This document shows, piece after piece, positions 27,168-36,100 of a stretch of DNA of 64,000 nucleotides. The DNA lies in the NCBI GenBank assembly GCA_002238685.1, contig MPMV01000011.1, positions 53,051 through 117,050 on the forward strand. The letters run 5' to 3'. The notes under the pieces are model-generated. The model ran no database searches. It saw only the letters and a list, made by a program, of their open reading frames with translations, and was not told the origin of the DNA. Numbering within the stretch: position 1 is the first letter of the stretch; each line of letters opens with the position of its first letter. The translations under genes and the position numbers were made by a program. The DNA is from a bacterium EF100-94H03 bin56. GTDB lineage: Bacteria; Pseudomonadota; Alphaproteobacteria; SP197.

Positions 27168-27186
27168 GGGGCCTCCAGGAGGCCCC
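27168..27186 (-). promoter_or_regulatory. Hairpin between rplT and pheS (terminator or attenuator)
   Basis: A near-perfect palindrome with arms GGGGCCTCC / GGAGGCCCC is followed on the minus strand by TTTGTGCTGTTT. It sits between the rplT stop (27226) and the pheS start (27146). This could end part of the ribosomal-protein transcript or act as an attenuator for pheST. I see no obvious Phe-rich leader peptide. Confidence 0.5.
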
Positions 27187-27225
27187 TTCGCCGGTCAGGT
27201 TCTGGTCCGTCAGTCTGTCTGTTGA

Positions 27226-27591
27226 TCAGGCAGCGCTGGAGACCGCCGAGCGGGCCTCGTCACACAACTTGCTAAACGACGCGGGCTCCCGTGCCGCGAG
27301 ATCGGCCAGGATCTTGCGGTCAAGGTCAACTCCGGCACGCTTGAGGCCGTGCATGAACTGCCCGTAGGTGAGGCCGTGCTGCCTCGCTCCGGCGTTGATG
27401 CGCTGGATCCACAGGCGGCGGAAATCGCGCTTGCGCGTACGGCGGTCGCGGTAGGCGTACTGCAGACCCTTCTCGAGGCGCATCAGGGCCACGGAAACGC
27501 AACTGTTGGCGCGACCCCGGTACCCCTTGGTCTGCTTGAGAAGCTTCTTGTGACGTGCGTGGGACGTCGTTCCGCGTTTGACTCTGGCCAT
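27226..27591 (-). CDS. rplT: Large ribosomal subunit protein bL20
   Basis: A full-length protein of 121 residues with the basic N-terminal extension ([18 protein letters not shown]) and the signatures GYRGRANSC and [22 protein letters not shown]. It binds 23S rRNA early in 50S assembly. In many bacteria it also represses the infC-rpmI-rplT message. It follows rpmI by 27 bases. Confidence 0.99.
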   Translation of the reverse strand: MARVKRGTTSHARHKKLLKQTKGYRGRANSCVSVALMRLEKGLQYAYRDRRTRKRDFRRLWIQRINAGARQHGLTYGQFMHGLKRAGVDLDRKILADLAAREPASFSKLCDEARSAVSSAA

Positions 27592-27618
27592 CGTTCAACG
27601 TGTCCGGTCTGGTGTGTG

Positions 27619-27816
27619 TCAGCCGCCCGCCAGCAGACGGCGGATCATCTTCGCGTCTGCCGGGCTTACCGCCGCCGTGCCGCGCGTGGTCCTCAGGAAC
27701 CTCCTCGTCCGGCGGCGCATGAAGTGGCGCTTGCCGGCAAAGTTGCGGCGCAACTTGCCGCTTCCGGTCGTCGAGAACCGTTTCTTCACCGAGCTTTTCG
27801 ACTTGAGTTTCGGCAT
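27619..27816 (-). CDS. rpmI: Large ribosomal subunit protein bL35
   Basis: A protein of 65 residues, MPKLKSKSSVKKRFSTTGSG and onward, matching bL35 in length and in its basic, Gly/Lys-rich composition (GKLRRNFAGKRHFMRRRTRR). It sits between infC and rplT as usual. Two small hairpins precede it. Confidence 0.98.
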   Translation of the reverse strand: MPKLKSKSSVKKRFSTTGSGKLRRNFAGKRHFMRRRTRRFLRTTRGTAAVSPADAKMIRRLLAGG

Positions 27817-27845
27817 CGGGCCAATCCGGTCTTCGTCAGGGACTG

Positions 27846-27899
27846 CCCCCGGTCGTGGGGAACGCCGTCATACCCCCTTGACCGGGCTAATGCAAGGGG
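27846..27899 (-). promoter_or_regulatory. Hairpins in the infC-rpmI gap (possible bL20 control site)
   Basis: The 85-base gap holds two inverted repeats: CCCC/GGGG arms around 27847-27860, and CCCCTTG (27874-27880) with CAAGGGG (27893-27899), 12 bases apart. In other bacteria bL20 binds structured RNA before rpmI to repress this operon. The structures are seen; the regulation is only an analogy. Confidence 0.3.
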
Positions 27900-27901
27900 C
27901 G

Positions 27902-28441
27902 CTACTTCGGCGCCATCACCATGATCATCTGGCGCCCTTCCATACGCGGCATCATCTCGATCTTGGCGAGTTCCTGGGCCTCGTCCCGGATGCGCTCGAG
28001 AAGGTTCCTGCCGATTTCCGGGTGGGCAAGTTCCCGGCCGCGGAAACGGATCGTGACCTTCACCTTGTCCCCGTCACCGATGAACCGGGCAAGGGCGCGC
28101 ATCTTCACGCCGTAGTCGTGATCATCGATGTTGGGCCGCATCTTGATTTCCTTGACGTCGAAGGTCTTCTGGCGCTTGCGCGCCTCGTTGGCCTTCTTCT
28201 GCGCCTCGTACTTGTACTTCCCGTAGTCGAGAAGCTTGCAGACCGGCGGATCGGCGTTGGGGGAAACCTCGACGAGATCGAGGCCGGAATCCTCTGCAGC
28301 CCTCAGTGCTGCCTGGAGGGTGACGACGCCGACCTGCGCTCCATCGGCCGAAATGAGCCGGACGCTGGGTGCATTGATGTCCTCGTTGGCCCGCGGTCCC
28401 GACTTGACGGGCGGGGCCATGTTCTGTCCGTAGCGTGCTAT
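27902..28441 (-). CDS. infC: Translation initiation factor IF-3, probable AUA start
   Basis: A protein of 179 residues when started at AUA (28441-28439). It has the N-terminal domain (NEDINAPSVRLISADG), the linker with YKYEAQKKANEARKRQK, and the C-terminal 30S-binding domain ending MIMVMAPK. The first ATG (28420) lacks a ribosome site. The AUA has GAGGAG exactly 8 bases upstream, and the resulting start (x-ARYGQNMAPP) matches the MAR...APP start I recall for alphaproteobacterial homologues. infC genes classically use AUU, AUC or AUA so that IF-3, which rejects non-standard starts, limits its own synthesis. It lies 21 bases after thrS. Confidence 0.93.
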   Translation of the reverse strand: MARYGQNMAPPVKSGPRANEDINAPSVRLISADGAQVGVVTLQAALRAAEDSGLDLVEVSPNADPPVCKLLDYGKYKYEAQKKANEARKRQKTFDVKEIKMRPNIDDHDYGVKMRALARFIGDGDKVKVTIRFRGRELAHPEIGRNLLERIRDEAQELAKIEMMPRMEGRQMIMVMAPK

Positions 28442-28462
28442 GTAACCAACTCCTCGGGTTAT

Positions 28463-30409
28463 TCAGGTCTTTCGGGCGAGATCCGGCGGAACGGATTGTG
28501 CGCCAAGTGTATGGATGGCGGCGTCAAGATCAAGGATTTGCTGTTCCGTGCTGCCGAGTCGGCGCAACGACACCGTGCGTTCCTCCTTCTCGCGCCGGCC
28601 GAGGGCAAGGAGCACCGGCACCTTCGACACCGAATGCCGCCGCACCTTGTAGCCGATCTTCTCGGATCCGGTATCGATGACGCCGGCGAGTCCGGCAGCG
28701 GCGAGGTGCGCATGCACCTCTTCGGCATAGTCATCGGCATCATTGGTGATGGTTGCCACGGCATACTGGACCGGAGCCAGCCACAGCGGGAAGTTTCCGG
28801 CGTAGTGCTCGATCAGGATCGCGATGAAGCGCTCGAATGATCCGAGGATCGCGCGATGCAGCATCACCGGGCGGCGCCGTTCGCCATTCTCCGCGACGTA
28901 GGTGGCATTGAGCCGTTCGGGCATGACGAAGTCCACCTGCAGGGTGCCGCACTGCCAGTCACGGCCGATGACGTCACGCAGATGGAACTCCAGCTTCGGA
29001 CCATAGAAGGCGCCCTCCCCCGGACTGTAGGACATCTCCAGCCCCGTTCCGGAGGCCGCCTGTCTGAGCGCCTCTTCCGCCTGGTCCCACACGGCATCGT
29101 CGCCGGCGCGCACGGCCGGGCGGTCGGCGAACCGGACCGAGAATTCGGCAAAACCGAGATCGCGGTAGACGGATGCCAGCAGCGTGCAGAAATGGACGGT
29201 CTCGGAAGCGATCTCCTCTTCCGAGCAGAAGATGTGCGCATCGTCCTGGGTGAAGGAGCGGACCCGCAGCAGACCATGGAGGGCGCCGGAAGGTTCATAG
29301 CGCAGACAGGAACCGAACTCGGCCATGCGCAGCGGCAGGTCACGATAGCTCCTCACCCCCTGGCGGAAGATCTGCACGTGGCAGGGACAGTTCATCGGCT
29401 TCATGGCCCAGATGCGTTCGTCTTCCGTGGTCGCCGTGAACATGTTGTCGCGGAACTTTTCCCAGTGACCGGAATCCTCCCACAGTGACCGCGACACCAT
29501 CTGCGGCGTGTTGACCTCCTGGTAGCCGGCGTTCTCGAGGCGACGGCGCATGTAGTCCTGGAGAGTGCGGTAGAGACGCCAGCCAGGGGCATGCCAGAAG
29601 GCCGAACCGACAGCCTCGTCCTGGAAATGAAAGAGATCCATTTCGCGCCCGAGGCGCCGGTGATCGCGCCTTGCGGCTTCCTCGAGGCGGTCCAGCCAGT
29701 CCTGCAGCTGCGCCTTGTCGGGCCAGGCCGTGCCGTAGATGCGCTGCAGCATCGCATTGCGGCTGTCGCCCCTCCAGTAGGCGCCTGCGAGGCGTGTGAG
29801 ACGAAAGGCCTTCGGCAGTCTGCCCGTGGACGGAAGATGCGGACCTCGGCACAGATCGATCCAGTCGCCCTGCCGGTAGAGCGTGATGGTCTCCCTGGCG
29901 GGAAGGTCGCGGATGATTTCCGCCTTGTAGGCTTCGCCGATGGATTCGAAGAAGCGCGCCGCCTCGTCACGGTCCCAGACTTCGCGGCTGATGGGTTCAT
30001 CGCGGTCGACGATTTCCACCATGCGGGCCTCGATGGCCTCCATGTCCGCCGGCGTGAACGGCTCGTCGCGGGCGAAGTCGTAGTAGAATCCGTCGGCAAT
30101 CACCGGCCCGATCGTCACCTGGACCTCCGGAAAGAGCTCCTTCGCCGCCTGTGCCAGCACATGGGCGGCATCGTGGCGCAGCAGTTCGAGCGCTTCCGCC
30201 GACTTCGATGTCACGATCTCGATGACCGCGTCGTGATCGATTTCCCTGCCGAGATCGCGCAGGTCACCGTCGACCTTCACCGCCCAGGCGGCCCGCGCCA
30301 GGCCAGGGCCGATGGATGCCGCCACGTCCGTACCGGTGACCGGAGAGGCAAACGTGCGACAGGAGCCGTCCGGCAGCGTGACGTCGATGGTTCCCGGGCA
30401 GGTGTTCAT
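28463..30409 (-). CDS. thrS: Threonine-tRNA ligase
   Basis: A protein of 648 residues from the ATG at 30409. In order it has the TGS domain ([12 protein letters not shown]), the SAD editing domain with [17 protein letters not shown], the class II core with [10 protein letters not shown] (zinc Cys) and QDDAHIFC, and the C-terminal anticodon domain ([20 protein letters not shown]). The frame is open upstream to 30580, but the chosen ATG overlaps the stop of the glycosyltransferase gene by 4 bases (ATGA) and begins the TGS domain correctly. thrS is thus translationally coupled to an envelope gene, an unusual neighbour for this operon. Confidence 0.97.
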   Translation of the reverse strand: MNTCPGTIDVTLPDGSCRTFASPVTGTDVAASIGPGLARAAWAVKVDGDLRDLGREIDHDAVIEIVTSKSAEALELLRHDAAHVLAQAAKELFPEVQVTIGPVIADGFYYDFARDEPFTPADMEAIEARMVEIVDRDEPISREVWDRDEAARFFESIGEAYKAEIIRDLPARETITLYRQGDWIDLCRGPHLPSTGRLPKAFRLTRLAGAYWRGDSRNAMLQRIYGTAWPDKAQLQDWLDRLEEAARRDHRRLGREMDLFHFQDEAVGSAFWHAPGWRLYRTLQDYMRRRLENAGYQEVNTPQMVSRSLWEDSGHWEKFRDNMFTATTEDERIWAMKPMNCPCHVQIFRQGVRSYRDLPLRMAEFGSCLRYEPSGALHGLLRVRSFTQDDAHIFCSEEEIASETVHFCTLLASVYRDLGFAEFSVRFADRPAVRAGDDAVWDQAEEALRQAASGTGLEMSYSPGEGAFYGPKLEFHLRDVIGRDWQCGTLQVDFVMPERLNATYVAENGERRRPVMLHRAILGSFERFIAILIEHYAGNFPLWLAPVQYAVATITNDADDYAEEVHAHLAAAGLAGVIDTGSEKIGYKVRRHSVSKVPVLLALGRREKEERTVSLRRLGSTEQQILDLDAAIHTLGAQSVPPDLARKT

Positions 30410-31365
30410 GCCTTCAGGGTCTCCGGCGGTGAGCGATGCCATACATGGAGGCTGTGCAAGGCTTGTGCAACCTCTTCCGGAGGCAGCTCGCCGAGCGTGT
30501 CGCGGCGCAGCACCGTCACGCGCGGGCCGTGGGGCCGTGAAAGATCCGGGTCGGACGCCTGCGAGAAGAGGACGATGCAAGCGCAGCCGGCAGTGGCGGC
30601 GATGTGCATTGGTCCCGTATCATTGCCGACGGCGAACACTGCATGACGCGCCAGGGCAACGATCTCCTCGAGGCTGGTGCGTCCCATCATGTTGACGATG
30701 GCGGGATCAATGGCGGCAATCCGTTCGAGGACATCGGCTTCGTGCGGACTGCCGATGAGCAGGGGCGTGATGCCGCGCTCGAGCATGCCGCGGGCGAGAG
30801 CGGAAAAGTGCGCGGCCGGCCACCTCTTTTCCGGGCGGTGCGGCGCGCAGCCGGGCACCAGCAGCGCCATGCGGCCGACGGGCATGCCGGCGGGTGGCCG
30901 GGTGCGGATCATCGACAGGTCGGGAGGCAGGATCCGCTGCACGCCGGCTCGGCGCAGCTGGAGTGCATGACGCTCTACGGGGTGGTACTGCACGAGTTCG
31001 CGGCGATGGTTGTGGAGGGAGCAGCCGCGGGCCACGCCCGACCACTCGGGCCGTGGACGCCTCAGCAGATGATAGTAGGCGGAGGTGCGATCCGAGATCT
31101 GCAGATCGTAGACACGCTCGAACGCGCCGGAATCGAGACATCTCTTGTGGACAAGGATGCCATGCGGCTTCCACCACACCGGCCGCCGGTCGATCCACAC
31201 GTCGTCGAACCAGCCGCCGGCGCGGCCGAGACCGGCGTAGGCCGGGCGTGTCAGAAGCACGATGCGGGCGGTGTCATGGAATGCGCGGATCGATGCGAAG
31301 GCACCGCTGGCCATGACGAAATCCCCGAGGGCGCCAAGCCTGATGACGAGAATTCTTCCCGTCAT
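30406..31365 (-). CDS. Family 9 glycosyltransferase (heptosyltransferase-like)
   Basis: A protein of 319 residues with the GT9 opening [20 protein letters not shown] and the donor-site region [22 protein letters not shown] near residue 255. GT9 enzymes add heptose or similar sugars to lipopolysaccharide core. I chose the ATG at 31365, which overlaps the preceding glycosyltransferase stop by 4 bases. Its own stop overlaps thrS in the same way. Confidence 0.88.
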   Translation of the reverse strand: MTGRILVIRLGALGDFVMASGAFASIRAFHDTARIVLLTRPAYAGLGRAGGWFDDVWIDRRPVWWKPHGILVHKRCLDSGAFERVYDLQISDRTSAYYHLLRRPRPEWSGVARGCSLHNHRRELVQYHPVERHALQLRRAGVQRILPPDLSMIRTRPPAGMPVGRMALLVPGCAPHRPEKRWPAAHFSALARGMLERGITPLLIGSPHEADVLERIAAIDPAIVNMMGRTSLEEIVALARHAVFAVGNDTGPMHIAATAGCACIVLFSQASDPDLSRPHGPRVTVLRRDTLGELPPEEVAQALHSLHVWHRSPPETLKA

Positions 31366-32510
31366 GGCCGGGCGGTCAGTTCCCGATAGACCTCGAGGGT
31401 GGCGTTGCACATGTTGCCGAGGGCAAAATGCGATACCGCATGGGCCCTGGCGACCGCCGCATGCCTGATGCGCGCCTCGGCATCGAGATCCAGCGCCGCG
31501 GTCAGTGCCTCGGCCAGGGCGCCGGCGTCACCTGAAGGCGTCAGCCATCCGGTTACGCCCTGGCGGACGGTTTCGCTGGTGGCGCCGGTATCGGACGCGA
31601 CGACGGGAACACCCATGGCCTGCGCCTCGACGGCGACGCGCCCGAATCCCTCCGGAACGAGGGAGGGTTGCACGACGACATCGGCGAGGCGGTAGGCTGC
31701 CGGCATGTCGTGGCAGCTGTCGATGAGCGTCACCCGCCCCTCGAGTCCGGCCTCGAGAATGCGGTTCTCGACCTCCCGGCGCAGTGCGGGGCGGGCGCCG
31801 GCCACACCCACCATCAGGCACATGGCGTCACGGCGCAGCTGCTTGAGGGCGTCGATCATGACATGGTGACCCTTGAGCCGTGTCAGGCGTCCGGGAAACA
31901 TGATGATGGGAACGCCGTCCGACAGGTTCCAGTAGTCCGCCAGGGTGGTGATACGGTCGATGCTCACCGCAACCGGGTCGAACCGCGCCATGTCGATACC
32001 TCGGAAGATGCAGCGCAGACGGTCTTCCGGGACTCCGTACTCCTCGCGCACGTGGCGGGCCACGTATCCGGAGATGGCGATCACCCGGTCGCCGCGCGCC
32101 ATCACGGAGTTGTAGAGCCGCTTGGCCCTGGAGCTGATGGTGTAGGGGGCATGGAAGGTGGTGACGATCGGTGTCCCCGTGCGCCGCGCGGCAGCCAGGG
32201 CGGACCAGGCGGGCGCCCTGGAACGGACATGGATCACGTTGACGTGATGGATGCGGATCAGGCGGACGAGGCGCAACGTGTTGAGGGCGATGGTCAGGGG
32301 ATTCTTGGAAGCGACGGGCATCGCCACATGAATGGCCTTCGTGTGCAGCAGGTCAGGCACGAGTTCGCCCCCCTGGGAGGTGACGAGGGACTGCATGCCG
32401 GCGGCGTTGAGTGCCTGGGAAATATCGATGACGGCGCGTTCGGCGCCGCCGATCTTGAGCCGCGGAATGACCTGGAGAACGACAAGAGAGCCGTCCTGAC
32501 GTTCAATCAT
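31362..32510 (-). CDS. GT-B glycosyltransferase (family 4-like)
   Basis: A protein of 382 residues from the ATG at 32510. It has the GT-B layout: LQVIPRLKIGGAERAVID near the start, IMFPGRLTRLKGHHVMIDAL at the hinge, and the donor-binding PSLVPEGFGRVAVEAQAMG with its glutamate. It probably transfers a sugar onto lipopolysaccharide core or a related glycan on the cytoplasmic face. It heads the run GT4-GT9-thrS-infC and is transcribed away from the hydrolase gene at 32558. Confidence 0.88.
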   Translation of the reverse strand: MIERQDGSLVVLQVIPRLKIGGAERAVIDISQALNAAGMQSLVTSQGGELVPDLLHTKAIHVAMPVASKNPLTIALNTLRLVRLIRIHHVNVIHVRSRAPAWSALAAARRTGTPIVTTFHAPYTISSRAKRLYNSVMARGDRVIAISGYVARHVREEYGVPEDRLRCIFRGIDMARFDPVAVSIDRITTLADYWNLSDGVPIIMFPGRLTRLKGHHVMIDALKQLRRDAMCLMVGVAGARPALRREVENRILEAGLEGRVTLIDSCHDMPAAYRLADVVVQPSLVPEGFGRVAVEAQAMGVPVVASDTGATSETVRQGVTGWLTPSGDAGALAEALTAALDLDAEARIRHAAVARAHAVSHFALGNMCNATLEVYRELTARP

Positions 32511-32557
32511 GATATAGAGACACCTGCCGCTTGCACCAAGCAACCATGGTATAGGCC

Positions 32558-33328
32558 ATGCCGGACACAGATACGAGATGGCTCGAACGCGACGATGGGA
32601 TCGCTCTCGCCTACGCCCGCCGCACCGGCACCCGTCCGGGTGTGGTGTTTCTCGGTGGCTATGCCTCCGACATGTCGGGGACGAAGGCGACGTGGCTCGA
32701 TGAACGGTGTTGCCGCCGCGGACGTTCCTTCCTGCGCTTCGATTACAGTGGTCACGGCCAGTCGGGTGGGCGTTTCGAGGACGGCACCATCGGCGCCTGG
32801 ACCACGGATGCCCTGGCTGTTCTCGACTCCCTGACCGAGGGTCCGCAGATCCTTGTCGGCTCCAGCATGGGTGGCTGGATCATGCTGAACGTGGCCCTGG
32901 CGCGGCCCCGCCGCGTGGCCGCCCTCGTCGGCATTGCCGCAGCGCCCGATTTCTCGCAGGACATCTTCTGGAATCTCTCGACCGAAGACCAGGAACGACT
33001 GCGGCGCGACGGTGTCATTGCGGTCGAGGAAGAGGGTGGCGGTTACACGGTGACCCATGGCTTCATCGAGGAGGCGCGCCGTCACCTGGTGATGCGCCGC
33101 CCAATCGCCATCGACGTGCCGGTGCGGCTGCTCCACGGCATGAGGGACGATTCGGTGAAGTGGTCGCTCGCCCTCGACCTCGCCGCCAGGCTGGCGACGG
33201 ATGACGTCAGCGTCCACCTGGTCAAGGACGGTGATCACCGGTTGTCGCGCGATCAGGACCTTGCACTTCTCGGCAGGGCACTCAACGGGCTCGAGGACGC
33301 CGCCAGCGCCGCCAGCCCCTCGCGATAG
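32558..33328 (+). CDS. Alpha/beta hydrolase
   Basis: A protein of 256 residues with the nucleophile elbow GSSMGG (Ser near residue 107), the oxyanion-side strand VVFLGGYASDMSG, an acid near LLHGMRDDSV and the His in KDGDHRLSRDQD. It resembles small esterases of the ABHD10/thioesterase type. The substrate is unknown. Its last 76 bases overlap the 3' end of the convergent SDR gene. Confidence 0.85.
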   Translation: MPDTDTRWLERDDGIALAYARRTGTRPGVVFLGGYASDMSGTKATWLDERCCRRGRSFLRFDYSGHGQSGGRFEDGTIGAWTTDALAVLDSLTEGPQILVGSSMGGWIMLNVALARPRRVAALVGIAAAPDFSQDIFWNLSTEDQERLRRDGVIAVEEEGGGYTVTHGFIEEARRHLVMRRPIAIDVPVRLLHGMRDDSVKWSLALDLAARLATDDVSVHLVKDGDHRLSRDQDLALLGRALNGLEDAASAASPSR

Positions 33329-34146
33329 GAGGGGTAGCGGAGGCGGACGCCGAGCTCCTCCCTGATCTTGCGGTTGGAGACGCGCTTGTTGTCGGCATAG
33401 AAGCTTGCGGCCATGACGGAGAGGTCCGCGTCCGCAAAGGCCACGGGCCGGGGTGCCGTGACGCCGAGGAGACGGCAGGCGTATTCCGTGACGAGCGCCG
33501 GTGATTCCGGTTCATCGTCGCACACGTTGTAGATGGCGCCTGGCGAGGGTCTGGCCATGGAGGCCTTCAGCGTGGCCACGATATCGTCGACATGGATGCG
33601 CGAAAACACCTGTCCCGGCTTGATGATGCGCCGCGCCCTTCCTGCGCGCACCTGTTCGAGTACCCCGCGGCCGGGCCCGTAGATTCCCGCCAGACGGAAG
33701 ACATGCACCGGAAGGCCATAGCGTTCATGCATGATGAGCCAGGCCTGTTCTGCAGCAACACGACGTGCTCCCCGTTCGGTCGCCGGCGCTGCTTCGTCCG
33801 ACTCGTCGACCCAGTTCCCCTGGCGGTCCCCGTAGACGCCCGTGGTCGAGAGATAGGCCAGCCAACGCAGCTCCTCGAGATGGGTGAAGGCGTCGGCGTG
33901 GCGGACCAGCGGCAGCGGCGCTTCGCCGGGGATGGGTGGTATGGAGTCGATGACATGGGTGGCCCGCGACAGAAGAGACGCGACCGCGTCGCTGCCGAAC
34001 ACCGCCGCCTCGATCCCGTCACGGGCCAGGCCGGCAATTCGCGCCGGATCGCGTACGGTCCCGGAGACGTGCCAGCCCTGGTCCCGGAGTTCGAGGGCAA
34101 GGCGGTGGGCCGTATATCCGAGGCCAAGGCAGAAGAATGCCGTCAT
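33253..34146 (-). CDS. NAD(P)-binding SDR/epimerase-like protein
   Basis: A protein of 297 residues from the ATG at 34146. It has an N-terminal Rossmann motif (CLGLGYTAHRLALEL), the strand WLAYLSTTGVYGD, and extended-SDR substrate-domain features (FRLAGIYGPGRG, RIHVDDIV, YNVCDDEP). This is the YeeZ-like atypical SDR group, whose substrates are unknown. The canonical YxxxK is not obvious (RVAAEQAW takes its place), so catalysis is uncertain. It overlaps the queG stop by 4 bases. Confidence 0.8.
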   Translation of the reverse strand: MTAFFCLGLGYTAHRLALELRDQGWHVSGTVRDPARIAGLARDGIEAAVFGSDAVASLLSRATHVIDSIPPIPGEAPLPLVRHADAFTHLEELRWLAYLSTTGVYGDRQGNWVDESDEAAPATERGARRVAAEQAWLIMHERYGLPVHVFRLAGIYGPGRGVLEQVRAGRARRIIKPGQVFSRIHVDDIVATLKASMARPSPGAIYNVCDDEPESPALVTEYACRLLGVTAPRPVAFADADLSVMAASFYADNKRVSNRKIREELGVRLRYPSYREGLAALAASSSPLSALPRSARS

Positions 34147-35270
34147 CGGGCTTCGGAACCCTCCCTCCACTCGCGCCTGACCTGGGGGTCATCCTCCCCT
34201 GCCAGATGGCGCTTCCTGGCGGCGGCAAAATGCGCTGCCGGTGTCAGGCGGGACAGGGCCCACACCGCCATCGCCCTGACCAGCGCCGAGGAATCCGCCA
34301 GCCTGCTCTCGACGACGGGGACAGCGTCGCCATCTCCGCTGTTGCCCAGGGCGATCATGACATTGCGCACAAAGCGGTCGCGGCCTGTGCGCTTGACGGC
34401 GCTGGCCGTGAAGAGGGCGCGGAAGGCAGCGTCGTCGAGTGTGGCAAGGCTGGCCAGCCGTGGCCGCGTGAGTTCGGACCGAGGCAGGAAGTCCGCGTCC
34501 CTGGCAACCCGGGCAAACTTGTTCCAGGGACAGACGGCAAGGCAGTCGTCACATCCGAAGATGCGGTTCCCCATTGCCGTGCGGAACTCGCGGTCGATGT
34601 GGCCCTTGTGCTCGATGGTGAGATAGGAAATGCAGCGTCGCGCATCGAGGCGCCAGGGTGCGGGGAAGGCATTGGTCGGACAGATGTCGAGACATTTCCG
34701 GCAGGAACCACAGTGGTCGCCTTCTGCCTCGTCCGCCTCGAGTTCCGCCGTGGTGACGATGAGGCCGAGGAAGAACCATGAGCCCAGCTGCCGCGACACC
34801 AGGTTGGTGTGTTTGCCCTGCCAGCCGATGCCGGCCCGGCCTGCCAGCGGCTTTTCCATGACGGGGGCGGTATCGACAAGGACCCTGACCTCGCAGGGTG
34901 TCTCGCGGGCCAGCCATGCCGCCAGCACCTTCAGGTGTTTCGAGACCACCCGATGATAGTCCCGCGCCCGCGCATAGCAGGAAATGACCCCATGTCTGCG
35001 TGCCCTGAGGTCGTCCAGGGGGCTGGTGTCCGGACCATAGTCCCTGGCGACGGCAATGACGTTCCTGGCACCGGGCAGGAGGGCCTGCGGATCGGTGCGT
35101 TCAACCAGGCGTCCGGCCAGCCACCCCATGTCTCCGTGGTAGCCTTCCTCGACGAACCGCGTGAGGTCCTCGCGCCAGCGTGGATCGCCCGTCGCACGGG
35201 TGATGCCGCATGCGGCAAACCCGAGTTCCCGAGCCTGCTGCTTCAGACGGCCGGAAAGTGTCGCTGTCAC
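34143..35270 (-). CDS. queG: Epoxyqueuosine reductase
   Basis: A protein of 375 residues. The N-terminal cobalamin-binding part (ARDYGPD, ISCYARARDYHRV) is followed by two [4Fe-4S] motifs, CGSCRKCLDICPTNAF and CDDCLAVCPWN, and a C-terminal HEAT-like region (NVMIALGNSGD). It reduces epoxyqueuosine to queuosine in tRNA anticodons, the last step of the pathway. It is coupled to the downstream SDR gene. Confidence 0.95.
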   Translation of the reverse strand: MTATLSGRLKQQARELGFAACGITRATGDPRWREDLTRFVEEGYHGDMGWLAGRLVERTDPQALLPGARNVIAVARDYGPDTSPLDDLRARRHGVISCYARARDYHRVVSKHLKVLAAWLARETPCEVRVLVDTAPVMEKPLAGRAGIGWQGKHTNLVSRQLGSWFFLGLIVTTAELEADEAEGDHCGSCRKCLDICPTNAFPAPWRLDARRCISYLTIEHKGHIDREFRTAMGNRIFGCDDCLAVCPWNKFARVARDADFLPRSELTRPRLASLATLDDAAFRALFTASAVKRTGRDRFVRNVMIALGNSGDGDAVPVVESRLADSSALVRAMAVWALSRLTPAAHFAAARKRHLAGEDDPQVRREWREGSEAR

Positions 35271-35357
35271 GGCGATTCACCGCGGCAACTGCCGGTTCGG
35301 GAATCGCAAGTCTCCCGGCCAGGCGCCGCATGCACGATCAGGCGATGGCACTTCGGT

Positions 35358-36032
35358 TCAGAAGTCCGGATCGGCATAGTGATCGTCGGGCGGCATGCCG
35401 GCAAGGCGGTCATGGAGGATCGGCCGGAATGACGGCCGCGACTTGATCCTGGCGTACCATTCGCGGGTTGCCCGCGAGGAGGACCAGGGAATGTCGCCGA
35501 CATAGTCGATGCAGGAAATCTGCGAGGCCGCGGCAATGTCGGCGAGACTGAAGCGCTCGCCGGCAAGCCAGAAGCGCGTCGCCAGCAGCCGTTCCATGTA
35601 GTTCAGGTGCAACCGCAGCCTGCCACGCGCCGCCGCCAGCACCGCGGAGTCGGGTTTGCCACGCTTCTGGCGCCACTTGTGGATCTTCTCCTCGATGATC
35701 AGGAGGGTGACCTCCCGGTACATCTTCCTGTCGAACCAGGCGACAAGACGGCGGGTCTCCGCGCGTTGCGCGGGACTTTCGCCAAGGAGATCCGGCTCCT
35801 TGTGGATGTCCTGGAGGTACTCGACGATCGCCTGGCTGTCGGCAAGGGCGGACCCGTCGCCATCGACGAGGACGGGGACTTCGCCGGCCGGATTGAGGGC
35901 GAGGAACTCCTCCCGCTCCAGCGCGACGTTCTCTCGGGTCAACGAGAAGCGCACGCCCAATTCGTCGAGAACGACCCTGACCTTGCGGCAAAACGGTGAC
36001 ATCGGATCGTGGAACAACTCGGGCAAGACCAT
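35358..36032 (-). CDS. Glutathione S-transferase family protein
   Basis: A protein of 224 residues with a thioredoxin-like N-terminal domain (ELFHDPMSPFCRKVRVVLDE, then the cis-Pro region GEVPVLVDGDG and ADSQAIVEYL) and an all-helical C-terminal domain (RFSLADIAAASQISC). SPFCRK supplies the likely catalytic Ser or Cys. The substrate is unknown; roles range from detoxification to ring cleavage. It stands alone between queG and gltB. Confidence 0.9.
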   Translation of the reverse strand: MVLPELFHDPMSPFCRKVRVVLDELGVRFSLTRENVALEREEFLALNPAGEVPVLVDGDGSALADSQAIVEYLQDIHKEPDLLGESPAQRAETRRLVAWFDRKMYREVTLLIIEEKIHKWRQKRGKPDSAVLAAARGRLRLHLNYMERLLATRFWLAGERFSLADIAAASQISCIDYVGDIPWSSSRATREWYARIKSRPSFRPILHDRLAGMPPDDHYADPDF

Positions 36033-36100
36033 CCCTCATGGCGTGACCGGGAAATTTATGGACCGGCCGATGGGGCAAATACAACCGTCCTGAGGCAGGT

